Part shown: positions 41,201 through 51,732 of the stretch, one piece after another | Layout of the letters: the number at the start of each line of letters is the position of its first letter | How positions within the stretch are numbered: position 1 is the first letter of the stretch | Source of the DNA: Mesaphorura yosii | Lineage: Eukaryota > Arthropoda > Collembola > Poduromorpha > Tullbergiidae | Direction: 5' to 3' | DNA: 64,000 nucleotides | Assembly: GCA_009869945.1 (NCBI GenBank) | Contig: WIXG01000189.1 | Coordinates: 62,001 to 126,000 of the forward strand | Notes under the pieces: model-generated | The model's database searches: none | What the model saw: the letters and a program-made list of their open reading frames with translations, nothing else | Told to the model about the DNA's origin: nothing | Program-made: the position numbers and the translations under genes

Positions 41201-44200
41201 AAAAGGATATTCTCAAGTTACATGTCTGTATCATCAAGTCAGCCTTTTGTGCTATGAACTTGCAAGCTACCCTTTCCCATGTCAAAATTCCAGTCATCAT
41301 GTCATTACTTTACTCTTCTAGGTTGGCACGGTTCTAATTGGTCAGCACCGACACAGACGGACATCAACATGTTGGACATATGAAGATAACAACAATGGAA
41401 TGTGAGTTGATGCGCAATTAATTTGCGAATAAGTTTTCCATTCCATGTCCAGCTCCAGCTAGGCAGTTAATCATCCAAGTATTTATTGCGTTTTTCCACA
41501 ACAATGGAACGCCTGACCCTTTTCCCGTTGCCTCATGGCTTTAACTTGAACCTGTGTTAACTTTGCGAACTGCAACCTACAATTACCATCGCGTGTTTGC
41601 CAATTAGTACTCTTGAACTTCACTTCGTTGCGTGTTTTGAAATGAATATTATTATTGTACAGCTCAACAAGATGCGATTAAGATGTTCGACAACATAACG
41701 CGAATTCTAAACATTAAAGTGTTATTTTACGTCGCGACGAAGATGACATGAGACCGCTTAGCTCATTAGCTGGGTTACGACAAATAAGTCGAGCTGACAT
41801 TAAATGACAAAGACATAAAGCCAAATTAAATGCCTGAATAAGTCTCTTTATCAATGACACAAACAAGTTTTGAAAACACTGAGTCAAGTCAAGTCAACTT
41901 CCTTCCTAGCCTTTGCGCTTGCAAAAAATTGCGTATGTGTCAGAACCGACGCGGCATGGCTGGCATGACACATGAGGAAACTCATAATCTCAAACTCACT
42001 TGACATTCCGTTCCACGCACTCGCAGACCCGCAAATACCACGCGAAATGCGCATGTGAAGTGCGGATAAAAATATTTCCACATTGTTTACTGTTTCTCGT
42101 CTCTCTCGGTGGTGTTATTGTCGTTTACCAGTCAATGTCCGATTGCAGGCACACCGAGCGCGAGGGCAAGTGTGAGTGCGATATTATGGTCACACGCATT
42201 AATAAATATCAAAAATTGAAGGATGTTCATTGTCAACTTTACTATAATGCCAAACAATGACGACCCCATCCCAGAAATGGATGATTGGAGTTGCGAGCAT
42301 TTAAACCTGCGGCTTTTTGACCGAACCTTATCAAATTGGATACTTGAGCCCATTCAATGCAAAGTGCAATGGGTACGAAGATATTGTGACAAATGTTTGC
42401 AATTTCGCGTGAACCGCAGATTCCGATTCCCTTCGAACTCTGAATACAAATACGCATACGAGTATGCAAAGTATTTGCTCATGCTGCGCTGAGAAGTCCG
42501 TCCGCTGCCGCAGCGAACGCAGAATCGGTCGGATTCCTTTTGGTCTCGTACGTGGAGTGAAGAATGATTAATATACAGTGTATCAAAACAATTATTTACA
42601 TAACCCTTGTAATGTGTAATATTTGTGCACAGCTATTTTTTAAATAATAAGCAAATAGCAGACAAGCCAAAGCCAAAGCAATTTGCAATGGTAAAAGCAC
42701 GGTTGACATTTTCCTGATAAGATGGGGGTAATGCGAATGTGCGAGCGAACGACCAATGCAATGCGAAATGATGACATCCCATTAATGTAAATATTTAAAT
42801 TAAATGTGAGTGTCCTGTACTCTCGTGTGCGTGTCATGTAATCGTGTTCAATGACTGTTGCATATTCCCAGTGCAACGGTTTCCAGTTGGCAGTGGACAT
42901 CGTCGTTTTATAAGTTATATAATTTATGTAATTTTCCTTAATGAATTGAGTATGAATATGAAGTTGTAAAATAAATGCTAATTAGATTAGAATCATTTCA
43001 AGCATGATGTGTGATGCATCGTTGAATGAAATTCTTGACTTGAGGATATGAGAATTACTCACTGCATGTTCATTACGTAACTGACAATGGTACAGTGACC
43101 TCTTCACTTGATGCAACTTTATGCTGATTTCAAACTCCAGCTAGGCTTGTTGTGTTTCTGGTCACAGACATGGCAATTTTTGGCAAAATTGGATTTGGGC
43201 TCGAATTCGATGCAGAAATTCACCATCCACCATCGAATACGACGAATACGAATAGTCGAAGAGCAACCCTCATGGACGTATTACAAAAAGTTTCACTTGA
43301 GGCGTCGACCGGCGAATTGCACTTTAAGCATCAAATAAGCAGATTTCGAGCTTGCTACGGAGTTTCATGCAAGAAAATGGTCAAAACGATGCAATGCTTA
43401 CCAAAAGTTGTTTAAAATTCTTTCGAAGTTTGGTTGATGTCCAAGTCTTTAAAATCGCAGTCGCTCCGATTTTTTGCGTGCGGTCACTTTTCGTCGTGTA
43501 GCTGAAAGGAAGCACCTTCAGAGATTACAAAATCGAACCAATGTAACTTGTTCGTTAAACAAGTGCAAAATTTCAGATAAAATTGTCGATGTACCTCAAC
43601 AAAATTAAAAGATCTCAAAAATCGTCGGCGAACGAACGGTGAACTTGAGATGAAAGAAACTGAACAACAGCTAAAAGTTGACTGATGAAAGACCGCGCTA
43701 TTTCTCTCTCCGCCAAGCTTGGGTGAGTACAAAGAGTGGTTCCTTCCTTCCTTTTCTGTACGAACGAACGATAGAGCAGTTGCAGTGCAACAAAAAGATT
43801 CAACCTTTATAACGACAAACAGTGAGGTACAGAAAGGCTGGGAGAATAGAATGAGTGCGAGTACGCGATGAACCAACTGAACTCCTTCGGGGTAAAATGC
43901 ACAGTGAATTCTGCTTTAACTTTAACTGAAGTGACGCTCTTTCCCTGCTCGAATGTCTCTCGCATGCCCCATCGTTCCATGCACAATTCATGCAGAGCAG
44001 AGTCGTATTGTGCTACTACCCATTGTATTTTGCATGGGTTCAGTCAAACCATTTCGATATACAGTAAGTTTATTAGCGTGAGTCTGAGCTATATTATTGA
44101 GTCCGGCATGACGGGCAAATCCCGAAACGAAACGCAACAGTCATGAGCAACAATGCATGGCTAAGCTGAATTTTTGTGCGAATACGAGCCTTGGTGGCAC

Positions 44201-46537
44201 TGCCTTAATGAACCCGGAGAATTGTCAAATAGCTTAAGAGGCAACAGACATTTTCCCTCATGTGGAGAAAGCACCATTTCATAGCTGACGCATTTCGACA
44301 TATAATTCTGTACTCGCTTTTCTCCGTCCGTCTCAGCCGGTGACGAATGACAATGCAGTATGTAAAATCCCATGAATCAAAAAGGGAGATGAGACATTCG
44401 AAGGAAATTCGGACGAGAATTTGGTTTGAAGGTAAAAGCCCAAACCATGCGTGCGTGCGAGGAAATTGCGAGATGGCTTTAGCCTCCCTCTCGTTTGGTA
44501 ACCACCATTATTGTTGCAATAGTGTGTTCGAGAGTTCCACCGCACTTGCACTATTGTTACGTTCTGCTTTCTGACGAACCGAGCGCCCGGTTGCAGTTGC
44601 AGTTGTTGCTGTTAATTAAATTTTAAGATGCATCAAACACTGGTAATACATGAACATTCAACAAATCTGAAGAAAAGTCGTGACCCATGAACCACGATTG
44701 AAGAATGAAGATGTGAGATGTCTGCTGAATAAGCTGCGTTTGCTAAAATCTCACCAATCTTTTGAGTTTTTTCTTCGCCTTTTTTGTAATATGCCTGTTT
44801 TGTGTGCCGAAATTCTGCATTCGATGTAAGATTACGCGATTACGCATCGTTCACATTCTCACTTGAGAAGTGGGCTGGGAATTTGAGATTGTTGTTGAAG
44901 AAGATTAAGATGAATGACCGAAGATGCGAAGAAATCATATTGAATTTGTTCAGTTAGTAATTATCAAGCTGCAGACGGTAATTATTGCCCACAACGTACA
45001 TGAGTTTTTGTACTTGTGATTTTCGTCAGCACAATCAAAATTCAAAGACGCGTTAATCATCAAAGAGTTGTATGTGGATTTGGCTGCGTTGTTGTGTTGA
45101 ATCCACGGCACGGCTGCGAATTCCGGTCTTTCAAGTGCTTGAACAATGCAGATGCACGATTGATTTAGGGAGTTATTGTGTGTTCATGTCCAAGCCCACT
45201 ACGCACATGACCCCGTTCAGCCATGTCAATGGCGCCTTAAATTATGACAATGTTGGAATGGAAATTTATGGAGCTGCAAACCGTCACGGTCGGACACGCA
45301 CAATAATGCTCAGCTGTCCTCTTCTGAATCATACGACGTCTTTACATACTTAACTGAGTCATCAGTCATCATGTCATCAATCCTCGAAGCTGTTCTGGAG
45401 AGTTCATTCATGCAGCCGTATGTGTAAATAGCCACACCAGTATTCAGTCAAATATTAGTTCCAATAATCAGTAGTCAATAGTGCGCAGTGCGTACAGGGT
45501 GATTCACGCCTAATCTTTTTGTACTCATATTTCTGTGCTGCGCCTGTGACCTTTTTTGAGGGTAATTAAATTGTTTGAGAAATAAAATGTCTCATGTTTC
45601 TTCGCCGAGAAGAAATTTTGTTTACGGACGCAGCTTGACATGACACAAAATATGTTGAGGGATTTGATGTGCTAATCTCAGGCTCAGCTGAACCGAAGTC
45701 AAGATAAGTGCAAGAACAGCTAGAACTCTCAGTTGTTGCTCAAAGGATTAAATTTCGAAATTATGTCGCATTCCAAGAGAATGAATCACACAGCTTGGTG
45801 CGAGATGCGTAAAAAAAATACAGACTATGTACATGTACGCAAGATTATGAAGCTCATTTCAATCTCAAACGAAGACGCAACCCATCGGATCATCGAAAAT
45901 TAGTTTTAGCTTGAAATTATCTCACTCGCCTTGAATCAACTCAGCTTGGCACACATGAATACCTTGAAGGTATCGAAAATGATCAGTTTTGGAATATCGA
46001 ACATTGCTCTTTTCAGCATTTTTAGAATGGAAATTCATCGTAAATTGAGATCAAGTCAGAACCATTTCTTAGAATAGAGCCTATTGTTTTGGAAGAACTG
46101 CACTACTACTCTGGATTACTGACATTTTTTATTAGTCGAAACAAGACAGAGGACTGCACACCAAATGAATAAGGAAACAATCTCTTGTTAGATGCATTGA
46201 GACAATCACGGAAAACTAGCGCAGTATAGAAAGGTTGCTTGTATTTGTGTCAAACCAAGACAGAAGCACCCGGTGACCCAAAAGATTAGTACAATGTTGC
46301 ATTGTATTGTCTTTGTAGCAGTAGAATCGCGCGAAAACCATAAGGAAGTGCTCCAAAAGTATTTATGTCAGTCAACTCATTTAGCATTCTTGCCAGTCCA
46401 TCCTCAGGCTTAACTCGATATTTATTATTGCTTGAATTGGGGCCATGCTCATGCATCTGTAGTTCATTGAATGACATTGCTTTGCTTGAAAACGGTTCGT
46501 CTAATCAAAATTGAAATGATTCAAGTCCAGGAAACCG
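26216..46537. other. Long gene-poor stretch
   Basis: I see no supported gene in these 20 kb. The longest open frames (for example 26427-26930 plus and 40466-40906 minus) have random-looking composition, no domain motif and no good splice partners. Minor items are a peptide resembling the end of a LINE ORF at about 35,580-35,686 and a sequence resembling a transposon end at about 45,495. No tRNA or rRNA was seen. The region may be intergenic or part of long introns. Confidence 0.55.
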
Positions 46538-46538
46538 A

Positions 46539-46544
46539 TTTAAT
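46539..46544 (-). terminator. Candidate polyadenylation signal of mRpL48
   Basis: TTTAAT on the plus strand is ATTAAA, the common variant hexamer, on the minus strand. It lies about 63 bases beyond the stop codon at 46607. Confidence 0.35.
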
Positions 46545-46606
46545 AAACAGAAAGAGTGCTTACTCGGATTGGTATAATTTACAAAATCTACTAACAATTC
46601 TATAAT

Positions 46607-47745
46607 TTAAAGAAGCTGAGTCGAATTCTTAGGAGGTGTTGCTGTTCTTCTGAATTTCGATGATATCTTCACCCTGAGTTTCTTTTTCTTCAATGCTGTT
46701 CCGTCCATCTGTAATTGCTCCTTCAAGTCTTTCAGTTCCAAATCAGGGATGTATCGAATCTCTTCATCTGCTTGCTCGTGTTCCTTTACGGTCAGGGTCA
46801 CACCAATTGGCAATGCAGATTGCACGATACTAATAAAAATCGGAAGCATTGTTGTCGGAATATCGCCAAGCTGTTTAAGTTGAAAAATCAGAATAGACTA
46901 CAGGTTAGAATTGAGTCTGAAAATAGTGCATGAGTGCGCGTGTGGATTTAATAGAGTCGTGTGCTTACCTGAACAGTTCGTTCGTAAATGTTGAGCTGGT
47001 ATTCTGCGTCCACAACTGTTGTTTCCGGTTTTAGTTTTGTAATCTGAAGCTTCTGTGAAGGGATTCCCCAGCTGAAAATTTAAAGTCATCGGTGACATGG
47101 AGGGACTTCACACACAAATAGCTAAATTGACAAAACGAAAACATACCAGTCTTCAACGTCAAGACCTATCCGTTCCGCAGTCCTGTGTACAAATGACTCG
47201 AACTTCTCTAGGACTGGATAATCGTAGCCCTGTATTCGCAAATTCACTAGGTCATAAGTGGGGATCCTGTGACCTTTAGGCTGAAACCATAAACGAAGAT
47301 AACAGGTCAGGCCACGGACACATCAGCATCCACCACCGAACTAAGCGACTTTTCTTTAATACTTACATCAAGGTAATCTGGTTCATATATTTTCAAAATT
47401 TTCGGAGGATCCACTACCACAGGAGCATCGGTCTGTAACAAAAGATGACATTAGTCTTTAGGGTGAACTCGAAGGCAAGCCATTTTTTAAACGAAGCGAG
47501 ACTTACCGTCGTGCCCGGCACAGCTACATTACCTTTGGTCTTATCAGCAGGCTATACGAAAGAACAAATCTTTAATTTATGATGGAAACTCGATAGAAGG
47601 AAAGCATTCTACAAGCATAATCAATGAATACCTTTTGCCTGCAAAGAGTAGCGCTATGAATTAGTCGACAGTAGCTGCTCGTCGTATATCTGATTTGCAA
47701 TGACGTGAAAGACTTGGATAAGCACCGAAGAATTGATTGTTGCAT
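46607..47745 (-). CDS. mRpL48: Large ribosomal subunit protein mL48, mitochondrial
   Basis: Six exons join in phase at GT-AG sites: 47745-47632, 47551-47507, 47432-47367, 47280-47147, 47071-46969 and 46870-46607. They give 241 residues (human MRPL48 is about 212). The N-terminus MQQSILRCLSKSF...CRLIH is a basic, amphipathic mitochondrial presequence. Family hallmarks follow: YEPDYLD (exon 3), NLRIQGYDYPVLE and DVEDC (exon 4), YERTVQ (exon 5), then LPIGVTLTVKEH and RYIPDLELKDLKEQL (exon 6). The protein is a component of the mitoribosome large subunit with a uS10-like fold. The C-terminal tail is unusually basic (KKKKLRVKISSKFRR). The gene is divergent from Prdx5, with 572 bp between the start codons, so the promoter region may be shared. 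The presequence resembles that of Prdx5 (see findings). The identification is strong. Confidence 0.88.
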
Positions 47746-48231
47746 TTGTGCTTTTGGGATACTCGTCCGCCTCCGAGCAGGTTATGCCGCCACTTGTCAC
47801 GCTGAGCCCTTGAATTCCGCGAAGTGAAAATGCTAAAGACTGGTCACTCGGACCGAGACCACCTCACTAAATATAATGTAGAATCAATCAGGACACCACC
47901 ATCGAACAAATAGAAGGTCAGCAATTCTTCAGCTGTATTAAGTAACACGAACACTTGCGAATTTCCTTGATTCGAAGCTGAAATACAGGATTCCGTATAT
48001 TTGTAAGGAAACAAGGGTCTATTTGAATTGCGAATTCCCTCATTTCTGCACAATGTTCATGAGACACCATGCATCACGAGGAAAGGAACGAGGAACCTCG
48101 CCAATACTATGAAGAAGACGTCTAAACTTTCCATTCCACTTGCAAAATGCGTATTTTTGCACGCTAGTGTCTGTGCGCGTGTAAAGTCAATCAAAAGTCA
48201 CGTCAAGTGGTCAAGGCCAAGGACAAGCACC

Positions 48232-48238
48232 TATATAA
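48232..48238 (+). promoter_or_regulatory. TATA-like box upstream of Prdx5
   Basis: TATATAA lies 80 bases before the Prdx5 start codon, inside the 572-bp gap shared with divergent mRpL48. An arthropod-type initiator TCAGTC occurs at 48294-48299, but the spacing of about 60 bases is too long for a standard TATA-Inr pair, so only one of the two may be used. No transcript data support either. Confidence 0.3.
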
Positions 48239-48317
48239 CTGAGCCCAATTATTTCGTGTTCTAGAAGGACAGACACCATTTTCATTACACCCCTCAGTCG
48301 ACCGAACACCGTATCAA

Positions 48318-49268
48318 ATGCAACAGCAAGTTTTGAGACTTCTCTCTAAGTCATTACAATTCAAAAATTGTTTCAACAGTCGATTAATTCATACGACTCG
48401 AATCGCAAACATGCCGATAAAGGTGAGTTGCAGTTTTTCTTAATTCAGTACATTCATACATTATTATCAACTAGTCTATTGCAAGACTTTTTAAGTCCTG
48501 TTGGTTTTTAGGTTGGAGATAAGCTTCCCAGCGTAGATCTGTTCGAAGGAACACCAGGAGGAAAGGTTAACATCGCCGATTTGCTTAAGGGGAAAAAGGT
48601 AAGGAATCCAGAGAACGGGATATCGGGAATTGACATAATTTCAGAGCCTGTCTGCACAATTGACATGATGAATAATTTGACTTAAGAACCTACATTACAG
48701 TTAGCCCATTTTCTGCTTTTGAACAGGCCATCATCTTCGGAGTCCCAGGTGCTTTTACTCCAGGTTGCACTAAGGTAGGTTCCGTGTTCTCCCTAACCTT
48801 CCTTTCAAGTTTCGTATCAAATTAGAATCTAAATTGAAATGGTAGACTCATTTGCCTGGATACATCCATGACGCTGACGCTATTCGCAAGAAGGGTGTTG
48901 CTGAAATCATTTGTGTGAGTGTGAACGATCCATTTGTCATGGCTGCGTGGGGTGAGGCCAACAAAGCTGGCCCGGCCCAGGTAATGCTGCACGACCTTGA
49001 CACATGATATAATTTCATACAATCAATACCCCTTCAATTCTTCCAAAAATTTGTAATTTGCCTGCAGGTGCGCATGCTTGCTGATACAACAGGAGCGTTT
49101 ACGAAAGCCATTGGTTTACAAATTGACATGACACCTGTGCTTGGAGGAGTTCGGTCAAAGCGGTACTCCATGATTGTGGACGACGATGTTGTGAAAGTTC
49201 TGGAAGTTGAACCCGATGGCACCGGGCTAACATGTTCGCTGGCAAACAACATTTTGAAGAGTCTCTAA
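48318..49268 (+). CDS. Prdx5: Peroxiredoxin-5, mitochondrial (atypical 2-Cys)
   Basis: Five exons join in phase: 48318-48422, 48512-48598, 48727-48774, 48846-48980 and 49068-49268, giving 191 residues. The thioredoxin-fold peroxidase reduces hydrogen peroxide, alkyl hydroperoxides and peroxynitrite. Visible active-site features are PGAFTPGCTKTHLPGY with the peroxidatic Cys near residue 78, the arginine in KRYSM near 157, and the resolving Cys in GTGLTCSL near 181. This layout defines the atypical 2-Cys PRDX5 group. The start ATG at 48318 adds a 31-residue presequence (MQQQVLRLLSKSL...RLIH) before a second ATG (MPIKVGD), so a shorter cytosolic form is possible by leaky scanning. The C-terminus ends KSL, not the SQL peroxisomal signal of the human protein, so peroxisomal import is doubtful. 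Spacing and intron phases show no damage. Confidence 0.95.
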
Positions 49269-49465
49269 CGTGTTCAAACGATTCCAACGTAGTTTTCGAA
49301 GATATATTTTGACAAATTAATTTTAGTCTTCGAATTTCTCTCGAGCACCTGTCATCGTCTCAGAAGCGTGTAAATCTTGTGATGTGAAAAAATTGCAGAA
49401 AAAATACTTTTCTGGTTTGGCTTACTATGAATGTTAAGCAAGTGTAGTACTTAGGGAGCAAGAAT

Positions 49466-49471
49466 AATAAA
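49466..49471 (+). terminator. Candidate polyadenylation signal of Prdx5
   Basis: AATAAA occurs about 200 bases after the Prdx5 stop codon on the coding strand and before the end of the convergent CutA gene. Confidence 0.45.
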
Positions 49472-49590
49472 GGTAATATGATAAAGGTAACTCCTGCAGA
49501 TATGATATTTAAATTATTGCATATAAGGTATAACGCGTAAGGATTCACGTTTTCGACCATCACACGCACTTGTTGGGCTTAACTAAAACA

Positions 49591-49596
49591 TTTATT
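49591..49596 (-). terminator. Candidate polyadenylation signal of CutA
   Basis: TTTATT on the plus strand gives AATAAA on the minus strand, about 115 bases beyond the CutA stop codon. It is the best hexamer in this 3' region. Confidence 0.5.
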
Positions 49597-49710
49597 GCAA
49601 GTTATCCTTAGTCTTAATGTTGAAGCTAACAAAAAAACCGCATTGTGAATTGCAACTATTTAACTATTGTTACAATTAGAAAAAAACAGGGCTGGGGAAG
49701 CAAGAGTAGA

Positions 49711-50211
49711 TTATTGTTTTCTCGTCACTTGTTTAATCCACTCCAGGTATGGCTTACTGCCCTGTTCAATTGGTAGACCAATCACTTCAGGCACATCATA
49801 CGGGTGGTTTTCTTTAACAAACTTTTCCACGTCATCGAATAGGTGATTTTGCGTTTTAATCATAAGGAGGAGTTCGGAATCTTCATTAATTTTGCCCTCC
49901 CACTCATAGACCGAGGTAATCTGAGGAATAATGTTGACACACGCAGCCAGTTTGTTGCCAACCAAGCCTGGAATCGAACAGTGCAATTTAAAATGTGTTG
50001 ACATTTTCTATTTTCAAGTGACGCAAGCTTCCACTGGCTATTATAGCAAACCTTGTGCGATTTTCTTTGCAACTTCAATTGAAGGGGCCGTGACGAATAC
50101 AGCACGAAACGTCGATGCCGCCATCACTTCACCTCTTCGTCTTGAAGTTAAAAGGAGAAATGTTAAGACTGAAGTGACCAAAAATACGATAACGAAGTGC
50201 TTCATGTACAT
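49711..50211 (-). CDS. CutA: CutA1-family protein with N-terminal membrane anchor
   Basis: Two exons (50211-50052 and 49967-49711) join CAA G|gtttgc to ttccag|GC and give 138 residues. The core has the CutA signatures: [69 protein letters not shown]. CutA proteins are very stable ferredoxin-like trimers. Bacterial forms are tied to divalent-cation tolerance; animal forms have been linked to anchoring acetylcholinesterase. I chose the ATG at 50211 because the frame is open from an in-frame TGA just upstream, and the first 29 residues hold a hydrophobic run ([16 protein letters not shown]) followed by SRRR. This is a signal anchor like the hydrophobic leader of long animal CUTA. Starts at 50205 or at 50124 (MAAST, no anchor) are alternatives. 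The gene is convergent with Prdx5 and divergent from the CEBPZOS-like gene (488 bp between starts). Confidence 0.9.
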
Positions 50212-50699
50212 AAAACTCTTAAAGACAGTAGTTAAACCATTATTACTTCATAGGACTTGATTGAGGAAAAGTCGAATCGTTCCAGAAATAAAATATCCGA
50301 GAGTCCACTTCGGTGCCTTTAAACCGGCGATATAAACAATCGACGAAGTTACATGGGAAGAAGTTTCAATTTCAAGTCTTTATTGGGTTTCAGTCACTTA
50401 ATCCTTGACTCTTGCCCGAAGATTTGTTTTGAATTGCACGTGAATAAGTTCTAGAAATCTTTCGAATCTATCGAGTTCTCCAGAGTAGCTTAAATTCGTA
50501 TCGCGTAGCGAACGACAAAAATTAATCAAGTGGATCAGCGAATGTGGATGAAGTAAGTTTAAATTGTTTGCAAAAGATTGATCTTACTGCTTTTAGTTAA
50601 AAGGCTAATTTCGTTTTGAGATCTTCAGAATATCTCAGCTCAAGGACAGGAGGTTAAGACAGTCAAGATAAGAAGGGTACGGCGGCGGAGGGCGTACAG

Positions 50700-51060
50700 A
50701 TGATAAGGAACACGCCTAAGACGCGTTCCGTCTGGAAGCCAATCGCTGGTGGTATAATTCTACTCGAAGTTGTCGCGTTTGGTGCAGCTTATATTTGCTG
50801 GAGAAGTATTAACCATTCGAGGGGTAAGCTTGGTTGCACTTGTCTCATCCCACTGGGCTCGTAGATTCCTGATATTTTATTTACCACTCTTATCTAATAC
50901 TTGCCTTTGAACTCTATTTATAGATCGAAGATATCAAGTTTATCAAACCTTCCCATCTCTTCTAAACGGATATTATAAGTTCGGAGAATTCATGGACAAG
51001 AACAGCAAGATTAGGCAATTAGATTTGGAAACTTGGCGAGCGGAAGGGAGGCAGCTTTGA
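50700..51060 (+). CDS. CEBPZOS-like small mitochondrial membrane protein
   Basis: Two exons, 50700-50823 and 50924-51060, join AGG G|gtaagc to tatag|AT and give 86 residues, close to the roughly 80 of human CEBPZOS. One membrane segment lies at about residues 15-33 (PIAGGIILLEVVAFGAAYI). The downstream pattern SRDRRYQVYQTFPSLLNGYY and IRQLDLETW matches the FP...YYK and I(R)xLDxxTW features of CEBPZOS. The human protein is mitochondrial but its function is not well defined. It heads a same-strand run: its stop is 87 bp before the start of the next small gene, and the gap lacks AATAAA. Confidence rests on the C-terminal motif; the whole-protein match is short. Confidence 0.72.
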
Positions 51061-51147
51061 AGAATATTTGCGAAGACGTTCTAGTTCTGGTAGCCACTTG
51101 TACTTGCGGCCCTTGCGAGATCAATATTGTCTCCTTGCTAACCTATC

Positions 51148-51578
51148 ATGTCCGCTGTCCTTAAAATGCTCGCCTACACGATAATTGGAGGTGGTGTCGG
51201 TGTAGCTCTCTTTTCTGTATGTAGACCAAGTGAAGAAGAACTTGAAAAAGTAAAGGCCAATATTGACTCAGTCAGTGAAACTGGTAGATGTTTAGATTTT
51301 CAAGCTATCTTTTCTGAATTTTAAATATTTAGAAGCACAGTATATATCGTGCAATTCTCATATACCAGTTTCAATTTCTTGCAAATCGACATCAGTTCTT
51401 ACTGTATATCCGGATAATCTGCATTTTTCGTTAATAGGTTAAAAACATCGACTTCACCAAACGCCCTACCAGATTTGCAAATAAAAAAAGCGACACCGAC
51501 ACGGACAACCCATTCTATCGTAAATCACCAGCTGACATGCAAAAACTTGTGACATCACCAGGTGGAAAACAGAACTAG
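51148..51578 (+). CDS. UQCC3-like complex III assembly factor (tentative)
   Basis: Two exons, 51148-51270 and 51438-51578, give 87 residues. The N-terminus MSAVLKMLAYTIIGGGVGVALFSV is one glycine-rich membrane segment, followed by a charged stretch RPSEEELEKVKANID. Human UQCC3 (93 residues) has the same plan: KML start, glycine-rich membrane helix, a proline, then a charged helix. UQCC3 (yeast Cbp4) helps assemble ubiquinol-cytochrome c reductase in the inner mitochondrial membrane. The donor was chosen as TCA|gtcagt because the stronger-looking gtagat 12 bases on would put a stop at the start of exon 2. The tail FTKRPTRFANKK...NPFYRKSP is not a motif I recognise. The gene lies between the CEBPZOS-like gene and TBCC, with 87 and 154 bp gaps. 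Confidence 0.5.
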
Positions 51579-51732
51579 CAGACATTTGTGATAGTGATTG
51601 CTGCATTAGGCTTGAACTTGTTGTATTGTGTAGGATTTTATACCTATGCATGTGTAGCACTTTTTATCGTTTAAGGTAAAGTTTAAACTGCTCATTAGTC
51701 GTTCAGAAATTAGAAATTAGTTAACAGTCATC

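Noticed and set aside
46286..46477. 63-residue minus-strand frame after mRpL48
   Set aside because: It lies past the mRpL48 stop in the expected 3' flank, with no conserved pattern.
51271..51290. Alternative donor GAAACTG|gtagat for the UQCC3-like first exon
   Set aside because: It would place a TAA at the beginning of the second exon; TCA|gtcagt keeps the frame open to a natural stop.
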